This document shows positions 18,528-27,260 of a stretch of DNA of 51,866 nucleotides, one piece after another (the stretch's first letter is position 1; every line of letters begins with the position of its first letter). The stretch lies in assembly GCA_946478665.1 (NCBI GenBank), contig CAMLCZ010000013.1, forward strand, positions 1-51,866. Direction: 5' to 3'. The notes under the pieces were generated by a model. It saw only the letters and a program-made list of their open reading frames with translations. It made no database searches and was not told where the DNA came from. The position numbers and the translations under genes are program-made. This DNA comes from an uncultured Bartonella sp. Lineage in GTDB: Bacteria > Pseudomonadota > Alphaproteobacteria > Rhizobiales > Rhizobiaceae.

Positions 18528-20714
18528 TTAAAACTTAAAGTCTGCTTTTGCCCAAAAGGTTCTTCCTGGTTCTCTCACCTGATAATGAGCAGGAAAGCCA
18601 AAACCAGCATCACCATCACGGTTTAAATGCTCATAATAATCTTTATTGAACAGATTATCGATGCCACCAGTCAATTGAACGGTTTTTGATATTTTATAGG
18701 TGCCATTGAGCGAGAAAATGCCGAAGCTGGAACCTTTATTGAAATCCTTGCCCACGACATTACCTTTGTTTTCTGCAATGCGTGGCTGGTTAGCAACCAA
18801 ACGCCAAAGCACGCCTACACTCCAATTTTCATGTTCATATGTTAGGCCAAGTCTTGCCTCCAAGGGCGGGATTTGAGGCAAAGCCTCATGATCGGTTGTG
18901 TTTTTACCCCATGCATAAGCAAGGCTTGTATCAAACTTCCAGACTTGGAAAAAATACTGTGAGCCGCCAATCTCACCACCCATAATAGTGGCATCGACAT
19001 TGCTTGCCTTGGATTGCCCTGATGAATAATCGAACAAAATGTAATCTTGGATCCGGCCAACATAACCAGAAGCCCAGAGGTTTGTTTCTGCACTATTATA
19101 TTGCAATCCGAAATCAAGCTGTGTGGTTTTTTCTGGTTTTATACCATCAAACGCATTGCTATAGCGTTCATCGGATTTTTTAGGCGAAAAAAGCTCCCAG
19201 TAATCAGGAAAACGTTCCGCATGACCAAGACCGATATATGTTGTTAGCGGTATTGCTGTAAGATCGCGTTCATACCGCAAAAATGCACTTGGCAAGGTTT
19301 TGTCACGCTTTTCATTCGCTGTGAGGCTGTTTTTCCGGTCGTCTTCCGCAGAAGCCCAATCCAGTCTTGCGCCCCCGACAAGGCGTTGGTTTTCGGTAAA
19401 GGACCATGTGGCTTCGCTAAAAATGCCATAATTATAAAAAACTGCATCTTTGTCCCAACCGTGAATGCTTAGCATATTACGGCTTTTTCTTTTTCGGTGT
19501 GTGTTGGTTTGCATATCGACACCGGTTATCAGAGCCACATCATTAAAATCCCAATGGGTGGCAACGCGCCCTCCCATTGTTCGGCGGTCTAAGCGGCTTT
19601 CCATTGGTTGAGAGCCCATATCCATACCCCCCATCGTATTGGTGGGCATAGTATTGGTCATCATATTTCCCATCATCGACGTGTGTTGCATGGAATGCAT
19701 CATCTTCATTCCTGGTGATGGCAACATTGGATTGGGCTTTAAATTTCTCAAGCGGAAATTATCCATGATGTGGTCAGCATAATTGTAGTAAAACTGTGCT
19801 TCAATTTTGCTCAATTTGTCATTGATGTCGGTTTTGATAAATTTTGCGCCAAGTGTTTCGCGTTTAAACTGTGTGCCGTCCATGCCACGGCCAGCATAAC
19901 GTGCTTCCCCATCTCCGCCACCACCACTAATTTCAAATAAGGTGTTAGCATCTGGTGTAAAGCCGATAAACATATCACCATTCCATTTATCCCATTTGGA
20001 AGGGACAACATTGCCATCACCATCATGATAATCATGCGATAGAGCTTTGTTGCCGATAATGCGGACATAACCCGGTTTGCTACCTACAGTGCCATCGATG
20101 CGCGATTCAAACCGGCTATTGCTACCAATAACAATACTGCTATCGCCCTTGACTGTCGGTTTATCAAAATGTTGGGGATCGCGTTCAAATAAAATGGTTG
20201 CAGCTGACCCTGTTGGGCCCCAACGGACTGTTTCCGGTCCTTTGACAACGGTTAACCGGTCATAACTTTCAGGTGAAATGTATGATGTCGGATTATCCAT
20301 GCGGCCAGGACATGCCCCCATAATCACACTTCCATCATTGACGATGTTAAGGCGTGAACCAAACATGCCGCGAAATACAGGATCACCATTGGTTCCACCA
20401 TTTCTAATGGTAGAAAACCCCGGAATGGTTTTTAAATAATCTGCCCCATCGGATGCTGGTATTGGTTGGCGTGGTGCCTTGGGATTGGTTACAACCGTTA
20501 GGGGAGATGACATTTCGGCAGAAGTAACAATGACAGTATTTAAAACTGTTCCTTCTGCTTTGTGCGGTGTTGTTGTTTGCGTAGGCGTGTTTTGAGCATA
20601 GGCGGCAAAAGGAAATATTGCGAGCGCCGAACTGGCACTTGCGATCAATGCAGCATTAACAAAAACAAAAGATACGTTGGCGAAATATTTCTTCGTTATA
20701 GAACTATTCTTCAT
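18528..20714 (-). CDS. oprC: OprC/NosA-type TonB-dependent copper receptor
   Basis: A 728-residue outer-membrane receptor. It has a signal peptide (hydrophobic residues about 15-40), a plug domain with ADYLKTIPGFSTIRNGGTNGDPVFRGMFGSR, and a beta barrel ending in an aromatic residue (KADFKF). GACPGRMDNPTSYISPESYD contains CxxxM (C135, M139), the copper-binding motif of Pseudomonas OprC. The second OprC element, HxM, is matched by HSM (H340-M342). It sits in a methionine-rich loop at about 330-371 with more than a dozen Met. This points to copper import rather than siderophore import. The ribosome-binding site is weak. A DUF2946-like gene lies upstream and a SIP reductase gene downstream on the same strand. 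Confidence 0.93.
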   Translation of the reverse strand: MKNSSITKKYFANVSFVFVNAALIASASSALAIFPFAAYAQNTPTQTTTPHKAEGTVLNTVIVTSAEMSSPLTVVTNPKAPRQPIPASDGADYLKTIPGFSTIRNGGTNGDPVFRGMFGSRLNIVNDGSVIMGACPGRMDNPTSYISPESYDRLTVVKGPETVRWGPTGSAATILFERDPQHFDKPTVKGDSSIVIGSNSRFESRIDGTVGSKPGYVRIIGNKALSHDYHDGDGNVVPSKWDKWNGDMFIGFTPDANTLFEISGGGGDGEARYAGRGMDGTQFKRETLGAKFIKTDINDKLSKIEAQFYYNYADHIMDNFRLRNLKPNPMLPSPGMKMMHSMQHTSMMGNMMTNTMPTNTMGGMDMGSQPMESRLDRRTMGGRVATHWDFNDVALITGVDMQTNTHRKRKSRNMLSIHGWDKDAVFYNYGIFSEATWSFTENQRLVGGARLDWASAEDDRKNSLTANEKRDKTLPSAFLRYERDLTAIPLTTYIGLGHAERFPDYWELFSPKKSDERYSNAFDGIKPEKTTQLDFGLQYNSAETNLWASGYVGRIQDYILFDYSSGQSKASNVDATIMGGEIGGSQYFFQVWKFDTSLAYAWGKNTTDHEALPQIPPLEARLGLTYEHENWSVGVLWRLVANQPRIAENKGNVVGKDFNKGSSFGIFSLNGTYKISKTVQLTGGIDNLFNKDYYEHLNRDGDAGFGFPAHYQVREPGRTFWAKADFKF

Positions 20715-20778
20715 TTTTAAGTCACATCCACAATTGGAGCGATATTAGGCACGACAAAGGCTTGAGATTGAATTTTAC

Positions 20779-20818
20779 CTGTTGGGCAAATGCCAAATTT
20801 ATCTGTTAGGCAAATGCC
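20779..20818. promoter_or_regulatory. Two direct copies of CTGTTRGGCAAATGCC, candidate operator
   Basis: CTGTTGGGCAAATGCC (20779-20794) and CTGTTAGGCAAATGCC (20803-20818) are spaced 24 bp apart, about 65-100 bp upstream of the copper receptor start. Each contains GGCA..TGCC dyad symmetry. The spacing (about two helix turns) and position suit a regulator-binding site. The regulator is not in the window. Confidence 0.5.
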
Positions 20819-20974
20819 TTTGTCTGAACCAGTGGAACCGATAAGCCTGAAACCTAAGTGCTATGATTGTAGCCTCATTCAACAGATGTTTGTTTTATGA
20901 GGTGGTGAGAACAGAGCCATGAAAATAACACGGTGGACATGAAAATACCTTAGTAGAAAACTCACTTGTTTCTC

Positions 20975-20990
20975 ACCATCATATGATGGT
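20975..20990. terminator. Perfect 16-bp palindrome after the DUF2946-like gene
   Basis: ACCATCATATGATGGT lies 12 bp past the stop of the gene ending at 21002 (minus strand). It has no loop unless the centre opens and no following T-run. It could be a weak terminator or a protein-binding site. Confidence 0.35.
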
Positions 20991-21001
20991 TGCTCGTTTT
21001 A

Positions 21002-21442
21002 TCAGGCTGTGCCAATGGTGGGCGGTGCCCGTGGTGACGCATTTTTAGCAACAATATATTGTGCAAAGGATTGCGACTTTAATGGCTTTAGAATGTAGAA
21101 GGTTAAAAGTGTTGTGGCACCAATCTGATTTTCGCTTGGCGGTGGCAATATTGAACCGCCAATGCGACAAGCATGACATGGTGTACCTGTATGGCAATCC
21201 TGCTTATCTTGCTGAGAATTGCTATATTTAACCGTATGATCTGATGCTGAGCTGCATAATTCAGAAGCAAAAATAACTTTCTGCTGTTCTGTTGATAGAT
21301 ATTCAGCATTGAGCAGTTCGTGCAGTTTTGGGTGATTATGGCTCGATGCTAGAGCCGAATTATGTGCAAAATTAAGCGATAGCAGTGCAAAGATACACAA
21401 CAATCTTATGAAGATTGAACCTTTTTTGTGCATTTGCATCAT
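21002..21442 (-). CDS. DUF2946-like secreted copper-associated protein
   Basis: A 146-residue protein with an N-terminal signal or anchor (FIRLLCIFALLSLNFAHNSALA). The body contains histidine/cysteine motifs (SSHNHPKLHE, then CHTGTPCHACRIG) and ends with a second hydrophobic segment and the RAPP tail characteristic of DUF2946 proteins, which are often encoded beside copper-type TonB receptors. The His/Cys content suggests periplasmic metal binding. It lies about 290 bp upstream of the copper receptor on the same strand. Several ATGs cluster at the start; the one at 21442 follows AAGGGG at somewhat long spacing. Confidence 0.75.
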   Translation of the reverse strand: MMQMHKKGSIFIRLLCIFALLSLNFAHNSALASSHNHPKLHELLNAEYLSTEQQKVIFASELCSSASDHTVKYSNSQQDKQDCHTGTPCHACRIGGSILPPPSENQIGATTLLTFYILKPLKSQSFAQYIVAKNASPRAPPTIGTA

Positions 21443-21842
21443 TGTATCGCTCGTCCCCTTGCAGGCGAAACTATCCCCGTCTGGAACGACTATTTATGAA
21501 TTTTATTGGTTTTGCAAGTAAGCATGAATATATCTACATATTTTTTATATTTTTTAATCATTCTAATATGAATATTTATATAAATAAAAACTCAATATTA
21601 TTATTGCAATTATATAAATTTATACTTCTAATAGTTTGATGATATTTTTTTAAGTCTTGCCTATCGGGTAATAATCGCCAATGGGATATAGGTTGTTATT
21701 ATTAATAAGTTTCAATACTTTATGAGGATAGGCGCTTTAAATTTAAAGGATAAGCAGTTTAAGTTATGGGTGTAGATGCTTTATTATCGCACCTATACCG
21801 ATATTTCATTCATGTATATTTTTGCCAATTATCGTATACTAT
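21443..21842. other. AT-rich intergenic stretch
   Basis: About 400 bp between the divergently placed 5' end of the DUF2946-like gene and the 3' end of the SDR gene. An open frame at 21415-21639 is low-complexity and lacks a ribosome-binding site. Nothing else can be supported. Confidence 0.5.
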
Positions 21843-22679
21843 CTAAGCAGGAAAGTCGGTTGATGCCGCATCATTTTTTTGTTTTTCAAAGTCTGCAAGG
21901 CGTTTTTCAAGAACGTCAATAGTGGCTCTGTGCGCTTGAGAGCCAAGAATTATCCGCATTGGTGCTGGATTTATATCAACACTTTCAATAATGCGTGTTG
22001 CCATCCGCACCGGATCACCAGGGGCTAAACCATTTGCAGGATCGAGCATTTTTTGAAAGGCGTGCGCTGGTGTTCCATCATAGGCATTAATAGGTTTGGC
22101 AACAATGGCACTTTTATAACGAAATTCGGTTCTGGCGCCACCAGGTTCAACGATTGTTACATCAATACCAAAGGGGGCAACTTCTTGTGCTACCGATTCA
22201 CAAAATCCTTCTATGCCCCATTTTGTCGCGTGGTATAAAGAATTTCCGGCAAATGCTACCTGCCCACCGTAAGACGATATTTGAATAATGCGGCCATAAC
22301 CCTGTTTTCGCATAAATGGCAGTGCTGAACGTATCACAGCAATAGAACCTGTTAGATTGGTGGCAATGATATGATCGACTTCGGCATCAGATAATTCTTC
22401 GGCCGCGCCAAATAGCCCGTATCCTGCGTTGTTTATGACAACATCTATTGTTTTATATTTTTCAAAGGTTTGTCTTATAAAATGATGAATGGAAGGGACA
22501 TCAGTCATATCCAGAATTTCAACATGAAACAGATCCGGATATTGTTCAATGAGGTGTTTGACCTTTTCTATTTTGCGAACGGTTCCTATCACCTGTTGAC
22601 CACGTGCGAGAAGCAAGCGCGTCATTTCATAACCAAAACCGCTGCTGACACCAGTGATAATCCAATTGCGTTTTGTCAT
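21843..22679 (-). CDS. Short-chain dehydrogenase/reductase
   Basis: About 278 residues starting MTKRNWIITGVSSGFG. The cofactor motif TGVSSGFG, the NNAGYG motif and the catalytic YHATK (Ser at ISSYGG) are intact, so it is an active classical SDR. The long C-terminal extension (PAHAFQKMLDP.. to the end) is typical of the oxidoreductase subgroup annotated as SDR family with wide substrate range. The first ATG of the open frame at 22715 is rejected in favour of 22679 by homology to the family N-terminus. A LysR gene lies upstream on the same strand. The substrate is unknown. Confidence 0.9.
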   Translation of the reverse strand: MTKRNWIITGVSSGFGYEMTRLLLARGQQVIGTVRKIEKVKHLIEQYPDLFHVEILDMTDVPSIHHFIRQTFEKYKTIDVVINNAGYGLFGAAEELSDAEVDHIIATNLTGSIAVIRSALPFMRKQGYGRIIQISSYGGQVAFAGNSLYHATKWGIEGFCESVAQEVAPFGIDVTIVEPGGARTEFRYKSAIVAKPINAYDGTPAHAFQKMLDPANGLAPGDPVRMATRIIESVDINPAPMRIILGSQAHRATIDVLEKRLADFEKQKNDAASTDFPA

Positions 22680-22952
22680 TTTAAAAAACTGCCTGAAACG
22701 AGATAGCTGAAACATGATAATTGTATTTTATCTTTGGCATTATTCTACACATCACCGATAACTTCGTTAATGGCATTCATTCTATGAACTTTATGAATTT
22801 TTTTCATAAGTATACGACATTGATGGTCGGATATGAGTTGTATGTCATAGTAATATACGTTGTCTGTCTGTCAACGCTATGATCGGTCTCGCGCCTTCGT
22901 GCAGCCTAACAAACCCTTGGCTAGCGGTGTTCCATATAATCGTAGCCTATTG

Positions 22953-23849
22953 TCAAGGTTCTTTATAACGCAGGGCGTCAATGATTAATTCAAAGGCGGG
23001 TGTATGTTGGCGTCTGCTGGGATAATAAAGATAGTAGCCGGGAAATGGCGGGCAAAATTCCTTTAAAACATGGATCAAACGTCCAGATTTTATGCGGTCA
23101 TGTGCTTCGCTTTCCGTGGTAAATGCTATGCCGAATCCTGCTTCTGCCGCATCCAGTAGTTGATCGGACGTATTAAAGCTTAATTGTCCATCAACGCGCA
23201 CTGCAATTTCGCGGCCGTTTTCCTCAAACTCCCATGCATAAAAACCGCCAAGTGTTGGTAGGCGTAGGTTGATGCAACTGTGTTTTGAAAGATCATGCGG
23301 TGATTGGGGAATTGTTTTATCGGCAAAATATTTGGGCGAGCCAACGGCTGCCATGCGCATGTCTGGGCTGACTTTGACGGCTATCATATCTTTTTCAACA
23401 CATTCGCCAAGTCGGACACCGGCATCAAATTTGTCTGCAACAATATCTGTCAAACTGTTATCAATACTGATTTCCAAGTGAATTTCGGGGTATTTTTTCA
23501 ATAAAGGGTGCAGTTTTGGCCAAAGAATAAATCTTGCTGAATATTCGGCAGCCGTTATGCGAATTGTGCCAGATGGGCGGGAACGTGTTTGACATAAGGC
23601 ATCAAGATCACTTTCCATAACGTCAAGATGAGGGGCGAAAAGTGTAATGAGACGCTCGCCAATTTCTGTCGCAGAAACAGAGCGTGTTGTGCGTCTTAAT
23701 AATTGAATGCCAAGACGTTCTTCAAGCTTGCGCATAGAGTGGCTTAATGCAGATTGTGAAATATTGAGTTTTCCAGCGGCTTTCGTGAAACTTTGCTCGC
23801 GTGCAACAACCATGAATGACATGAGATCGGCAATGTTTTCTTTAAGCAT
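22953..23849 (-). CDS. LysR-family transcriptional regulator
   Basis: 298 residues. The helix-turn-helix FVVAREQSFTKAAGKLNISQ-type segment (here FMVVAREQSFTKAAGKLN followed by SALSHSMRKLEERLG) and RTTRSVSATEIGERL are typical of the large DsdC/NodD-unrelated proteobacterial branch that regulates neighbouring SDR or aldo-keto reductase genes. A type 2 periplasmic-binding fold follows. No clear ribosome-binding site is seen at the ATG. It lies upstream of, and on the same strand as, the SDR gene at 21843 with a 270-bp gap, so it may or may not regulate it. Confidence 0.92.
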   Translation of the reverse strand: MLKENIADLMSFMVVAREQSFTKAAGKLNISQSALSHSMRKLEERLGIQLLRRTTRSVSATEIGERLITLFAPHLDVMESDLDALCQTRSRPSGTIRITAAEYSARFILWPKLHPLLKKYPEIHLEISIDNSLTDIVADKFDAGVRLGECVEKDMIAVKVSPDMRMAAVGSPKYFADKTIPQSPHDLSKHSCINLRLPTLGGFYAWEFEENGREIAVRVDGQLSFNTSDQLLDAAEAGFGIAFTTESEAHDRIKSGRLIHVLKEFCPPFPGYYLYYPSRRQHTPAFELIIDALRYKEP

Positions 23850-23917
23850 TATCAGCTTTCATATTATGTATTTTGTTAAAAGAATTTTTGGGTAAAAGAG
23901 CTTTAGCAAGAACTACC

Positions 23918-24586
23918 CTAGCAAACATCGCGTGCATAGGCATTTAAAATAATACGCTCTGAATCTATCAGGTAATTGTCAAGAAGCTCTGCTGCCTCAT
24001 GAGAGTTACCCCTTTTAAGGCAATCAACAATTTTGCGATTATTGGCAACAAAGGGTTCGTGTAAATAACGCACATCTTTAATCAAACCAAAGATCAATCT
24101 TAACTCGACAATCAATTGGGAAAACTGTTTTGCCAGTCTTGGGCTGTCAGCCAGATTGACCAATTCCTTATGGAATTTGATATCAGCGGTGCCGACATCT
24201 TGCCACTGTTCGGTTGCGCAAAAGGTTTCTGCATCTTGTACGGCATTTTCAATTGCAGCCATGGACGGATGTGGCAAATGCGCATTGCGCACAGCACCAA
24301 CTTCAACAATGCGCCGGACATTATAAACATCAATAATAGCTGCAAGGTTGGGAACAGTAACAAAGACACCACAATTGGCGCGATAGTGCAATAAACCATC
24401 TTTTGTCAGGCTGCGGAAAGCTTCTCGCAAAGTATTGCGCGAAATATTGTATTTCTCACACAAAGAAGCTTCCAGAAGATGTTGCCCCGGGTGATAATGT
24501 CCCCTGATAATTTCCTTGCGGATCGTCATTGCAACTTGATCGGACAGAGACAAATTTTCTGTGATATTTGCAATCAGTGTATCCAT
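23918..24586 (-). CDS. GntR-family regulator, FCD (FadR) subfamily
   Basis: 222 residues. The N-terminal winged HTH reads LSDQVAMTIRKEIIRGHYHPGQ, then LLEASLCEKYNISRNTLREAFRSL. A C-terminal all-helical FCD ligand-binding domain follows with metal-site histidines (FHKELV, and the later HEP/NNRKIVDCLKRGN..EAAELL). It is divergent from pxpA and is the obvious regulator of the 5-oxoprolinase operon; a perfect inverted repeat lies between them. AGGA precedes the ATG. Tandem 15-bp repeats sit in its 5' leader. Confidence 0.92.
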   Translation of the reverse strand: MDTLIANITENLSLSDQVAMTIRKEIIRGHYHPGQHLLEASLCEKYNISRNTLREAFRSLTKDGLLHYRANCGVFVTVPNLAAIIDVYNVRRIVEVGAVRNAHLPHPSMAAIENAVQDAETFCATEQWQDVGTADIKFHKELVNLADSPRLAKQFSQLIVELRLIFGLIKDVRYLHEPFVANNRKIVDCLKRGNSHEAAELLDNYLIDSERIILNAYARDVC

Positions 24587-24597
24587 TATTGCTCAAT

Positions 24598-24637
24598 CCT
24601 ATTAGAGTGGGGCCTATTAGAGTGGGGCCTATTAGAG
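24598..24637. repeat. 15-bp tandem repeat in the leader of the GntR gene
   Basis: CCTATTAGAGTGGGG is present at 24598-24612 and 24613-24627, followed by a partial third copy to 24637. The array ends about 11 bp before the GntR start codon and touches its ribosome-binding site, so copy-number change could alter the leader of this regulator. Confidence 0.85.
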
Positions 24638-24690
24638 TTTTGGCTTTTTTAAAAAGATCGTCCATTGGTAACGGATTATATTACATTGTA

Positions 24691-24714
24691 ACATTGTTGT
24701 TATAAAAACAATGT
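24691..24714. promoter_or_regulatory. Perfect inverted repeat ACATTGTT-N8-AACAATGT, candidate GntR operator
   Basis: Arms at 24691-24698 and 24707-24714 match perfectly, with the 8-bp spacer GTTATAAA. A further half-site-like ACATTGTA precedes it at 24683-24690. It lies midway between the divergent GntR gene and pxpA, where a FadR-type dimer would control both. Confidence 0.65.
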
Positions 24715-24821
24715 GGGAGCAGTAAACGATGTTGCAATGACCTACAATCAAAGTTAGTTTGTTCAACAATTAATTACAAATGTACAGCGTTATGATAACG
24801 CAAAAAACTAGGGGAATGAAA

Positions 24822-25583
24822 ATGGCGTCAATTGATCTGAATAGCGATCTTGGTGAAAGTTTTGGTCCATGGAAAATGGGTGAAGATGCCCAGATGCTAT
24901 CTGTTGTTACAAGTGCCAATGTTGCATGTGGTTTTCATGCTGGCGATCCATGCGGCATTTTGCATACGCTTCAATCAGCAAAAGCCAATAATGTGACAAT
25001 TGGCGCTCATATCGGCTATCGTGATCTTGTAGGCTTTGGGCGGCGTAATATGGATCCTACGTCGGAAGAATTGATTGGCGATGTCATCTATCAAATTGGC
25101 GCGTTGCAAGGACTTGCTAAGGCTGCCGGCACGAAAGTTTCCTATGTAAAACCTCATGGCGCACTTTATAACACCATTGCGCATGATATGCGGCAGGCAC
25201 AAGCCGTGATTGATGCTATCAAGGCAGTGGACGCATCACTGGTGCTTATGGCCTTGGCAAATTCACCGCTTGTTTCCTTTGCCCAGCAAGCGGGCATAAG
25301 TGTTGTTGCTGAAGCATTTGCCGACAGAGCTTACAATAAAGATGGAACGCTGGTTTCAAGACGCGAAAAGGGTGCCGTTCTCCATGATCCAGAATTGGTT
25401 GCCGAACGCATGGTTCAATTGGTAAAAACTGGTCATTTGACATCAATTGACGGCAGTGAAGTGGCAATTGATGCGCAATCTATTTGCCTTCATGGCGACA
25501 GCCCAGATGCTGTATCAATGGCCAAGGCGGTAAAGCAACATTTGAATATGGCTGGTGTCAGCTTAAAGCCCTTTGTTGCTTGA
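24822..25583 (+). CDS. pxpA: 5-oxoprolinase subunit A (LamB/YcsF family)
   Basis: 253 residues. [22 protein letters not shown] is the family's opening signature. [34 protein letters not shown] and [11 protein letters not shown] follow, with the late [10 protein letters not shown] motif. PxpA, B and C together hydrolyse 5-oxo-L-proline (pyroglutamate) to glutamate with ATP. AGGGGA lies right before the ATG at 24816 and six bases before the one at 24822, which gives the canonical N-terminus. It is the first gene of the operon, 13 bp before pxpBC, and divergent from the GntR regulator. Confidence 0.96.
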   Translation: MASIDLNSDLGESFGPWKMGEDAQMLSVVTSANVACGFHAGDPCGILHTLQSAKANNVTIGAHIGYRDLVGFGRRNMDPTSEELIGDVIYQIGALQGLAKAAGTKVSYVKPHGALYNTIAHDMRQAQAVIDAIKAVDASLVLMALANSPLVSFAQQAGISVVAEAFADRAYNKDGTLVSRREKGAVLHDPELVAERMVQLVKTGHLTSIDGSEVAIDAQSICLHGDSPDAVSMAKAVKQHLNMAGVSLKPFVA

Positions 25584-25596
25584 AAGAGGCTATAAT

Positions 25597-27243
25597 ATGC
25601 GTTTTCTCAGTGTAAACGATTTCAGCTTTCTTATTGAATTGGCTGATCTTGAGCAGACTTTGGCACTTTTTGATGCTCTTCAGAACAATATGCCACAAGG
25701 GATTACCGAAATTATTCCTGCGGCACGCACGCTTCTGATTGCCTTTGACCAGTTTTCAACCAATGAAATCAATTTGCAAAATATCATATCCAGCATCAAG
25801 CCAGATAAGAGAAGCAAAATCAATGAAACATTGATTGAAATACCCGTTGTTTACAATGGTGAAGATCTGGATGACGTTGCCAATCTTCTTAATCTTGACC
25901 GCGAGGAAATTATCCGCCGCCATACGCAAAGTCAGTATAGTGTTGCCTTTACTGGTTTTGCACCAGGGTTTGCCTATTTAACTGGTGGTGATCCCATATT
26001 TGATGTGCCACGTCGGGCAAGTCCAAGAAAGGTGATCCCTGCGGGTTCTGTTGCTTTGGCTGGTAAATTTAGCGGTGTTTATCCGCAAGCAAGTCCAGGT
26101 GGTTGGCAATTAATTGGCCAAACAGATATTGCCATGTTTGATCTTGATCGTGACCCGCCATCTTTACTCAAACCCGGTGATAAGGTTCGGTTTGTTGATG
26201 TGACCAGTAAAGGTACACATAAACAGGTTAAATTGCCGTCACGCAATGAGGCATCTAACCAAAAACAGATTGATAAAAATGTTCTGGTTGATGACAGGGG
26301 AGGGGTGTCACGCCAACCATCGTTGGAAATTATTTCAACACTCATGCCAATAACATTTCAAGATAAAGGGCGTGTGGGGCAAACCTCGCAAGGCTTGTCT
26401 CCTTCTGGTGCGCTGGATCAGGGATCTATGTGCAATGCCAATTATCTTGTTGGCAATAAATTGGATATGCCTGTACTGGAAATCACTTATGGAAACGCTG
26501 TCATATCAGCTTTGGAGCCATCAGTTATTGCTTTTTGTGGGGCAGACCAGCCGATTACAATTACGACAAAAGGCGGAGAGACGCTGCGTGTAACAAAGAA
26601 CTGTCCAATAGCCATTGATGAAGGTGATACGATTACTGTTGGAGCGGCAAGTTCTGGCTTTCGAAGCTATATGGCTTTAAGAGGCGGTTTTGCTGTGCAA
26701 AAGATATTGCTGAGTGCTTCTCGTGATACTTTATCGAATATAGGGCCAGAACCGCTGTCAAATGGGGCATTGCTCTATGGTGCAAAAGATAAAGATGAAG
26801 CATTGCATACGCCTGTTTCTCTTACAGTGACGCAAGCTTTTCAAATGCCTAAACCAGGTGAAACGGTGGTGCTGGATGTCGTTATGGGCCCGAGAACAGA
26901 TTGGTTTACGACAGAGTCTGTCGAATTATTCTTCAATCAATTGTGGCAAGTTACGGCTGAATCCAGCCGCGTTGGTATGCGATTATTGGGGGATAAACCG
27001 TTACAGCGCGCAATTAAGGACGAATTGCCCAGTGAAGGAACGGCAACCGGTGCAATTCAAATTCCAATGAGTGGTCAGCCGGTTTTATTTTTGCGAGACA
27101 GACCGGTAACAGGTGGTTATCCTGTTATTGCCAATCTTGCTCATTATCACATTGATTTGGCAGCGCAAATTCCTATTGGTTGTAAAGTCCGGTTTCAGCC
27201 AATCAAGCAATTTTCTGATAAAAAATTCGCTTCAAGTCACTAA
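25597..27243 (+). CDS. pxpBC: Fused 5-oxoprolinase subunits B and C (KipI/AHS1-KipA/AHS2)
   Basis: 548 residues from MRFLSVNDFSFLIEL. Residues about 1-215 are the PxpB/KipI (AHS1) domain: IEIPVVYNGEDLDDVA, AFTGFAPGFAYLTGG and VPRRASPRKVIPAGSVALAG. A linker of about 30 residues leads to the PxpC/KipA (AHS2) domain from about 250: TFQDKGRVGQTSQGLSPSGALD, VGPRTDWF-like MGPRTDWFTTESV and SSRVGMRLLGDKPL. In E. coli these are separate genes; fusion is a common variant. GAAAGAGGC precedes the chosen ATG. The same two domains form the carboxyltransferase half of urea carboxylase, which matters given the biotin carboxylase encoded next. Confidence 0.94.
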   Translation: MRFLSVNDFSFLIELADLEQTLALFDALQNNMPQGITEIIPAARTLLIAFDQFSTNEINLQNIISSIKPDKRSKINETLIEIPVVYNGEDLDDVANLLNLDREEIIRRHTQSQYSVAFTGFAPGFAYLTGGDPIFDVPRRASPRKVIPAGSVALAGKFSGVYPQASPGGWQLIGQTDIAMFDLDRDPPSLLKPGDKVRFVDVTSKGTHKQVKLPSRNEASNQKQIDKNVLVDDRGGVSRQPSLEIISTLMPITFQDKGRVGQTSQGLSPSGALDQGSMCNANYLVGNKLDMPVLEITYGNAVISALEPSVIAFCGADQPITITTKGGETLRVTKNCPIAIDEGDTITVGAASSGFRSYMALRGGFAVQKILLSASRDTLSNIGPEPLSNGALLYGAKDKDEALHTPVSLTVTQAFQMPKPGETVVLDVVMGPRTDWFTTESVELFFNQLWQVTAESSRVGMRLLGDKPLQRAIKDELPSEGTATGAIQIPMSGQPVLFLRDRPVTGGYPVIANLAHYHIDLAAQIPIGCKVRFQPIKQFSDKKFASSH

Positions 27244-27260
27244 AACGCAAGGGAAATAAC

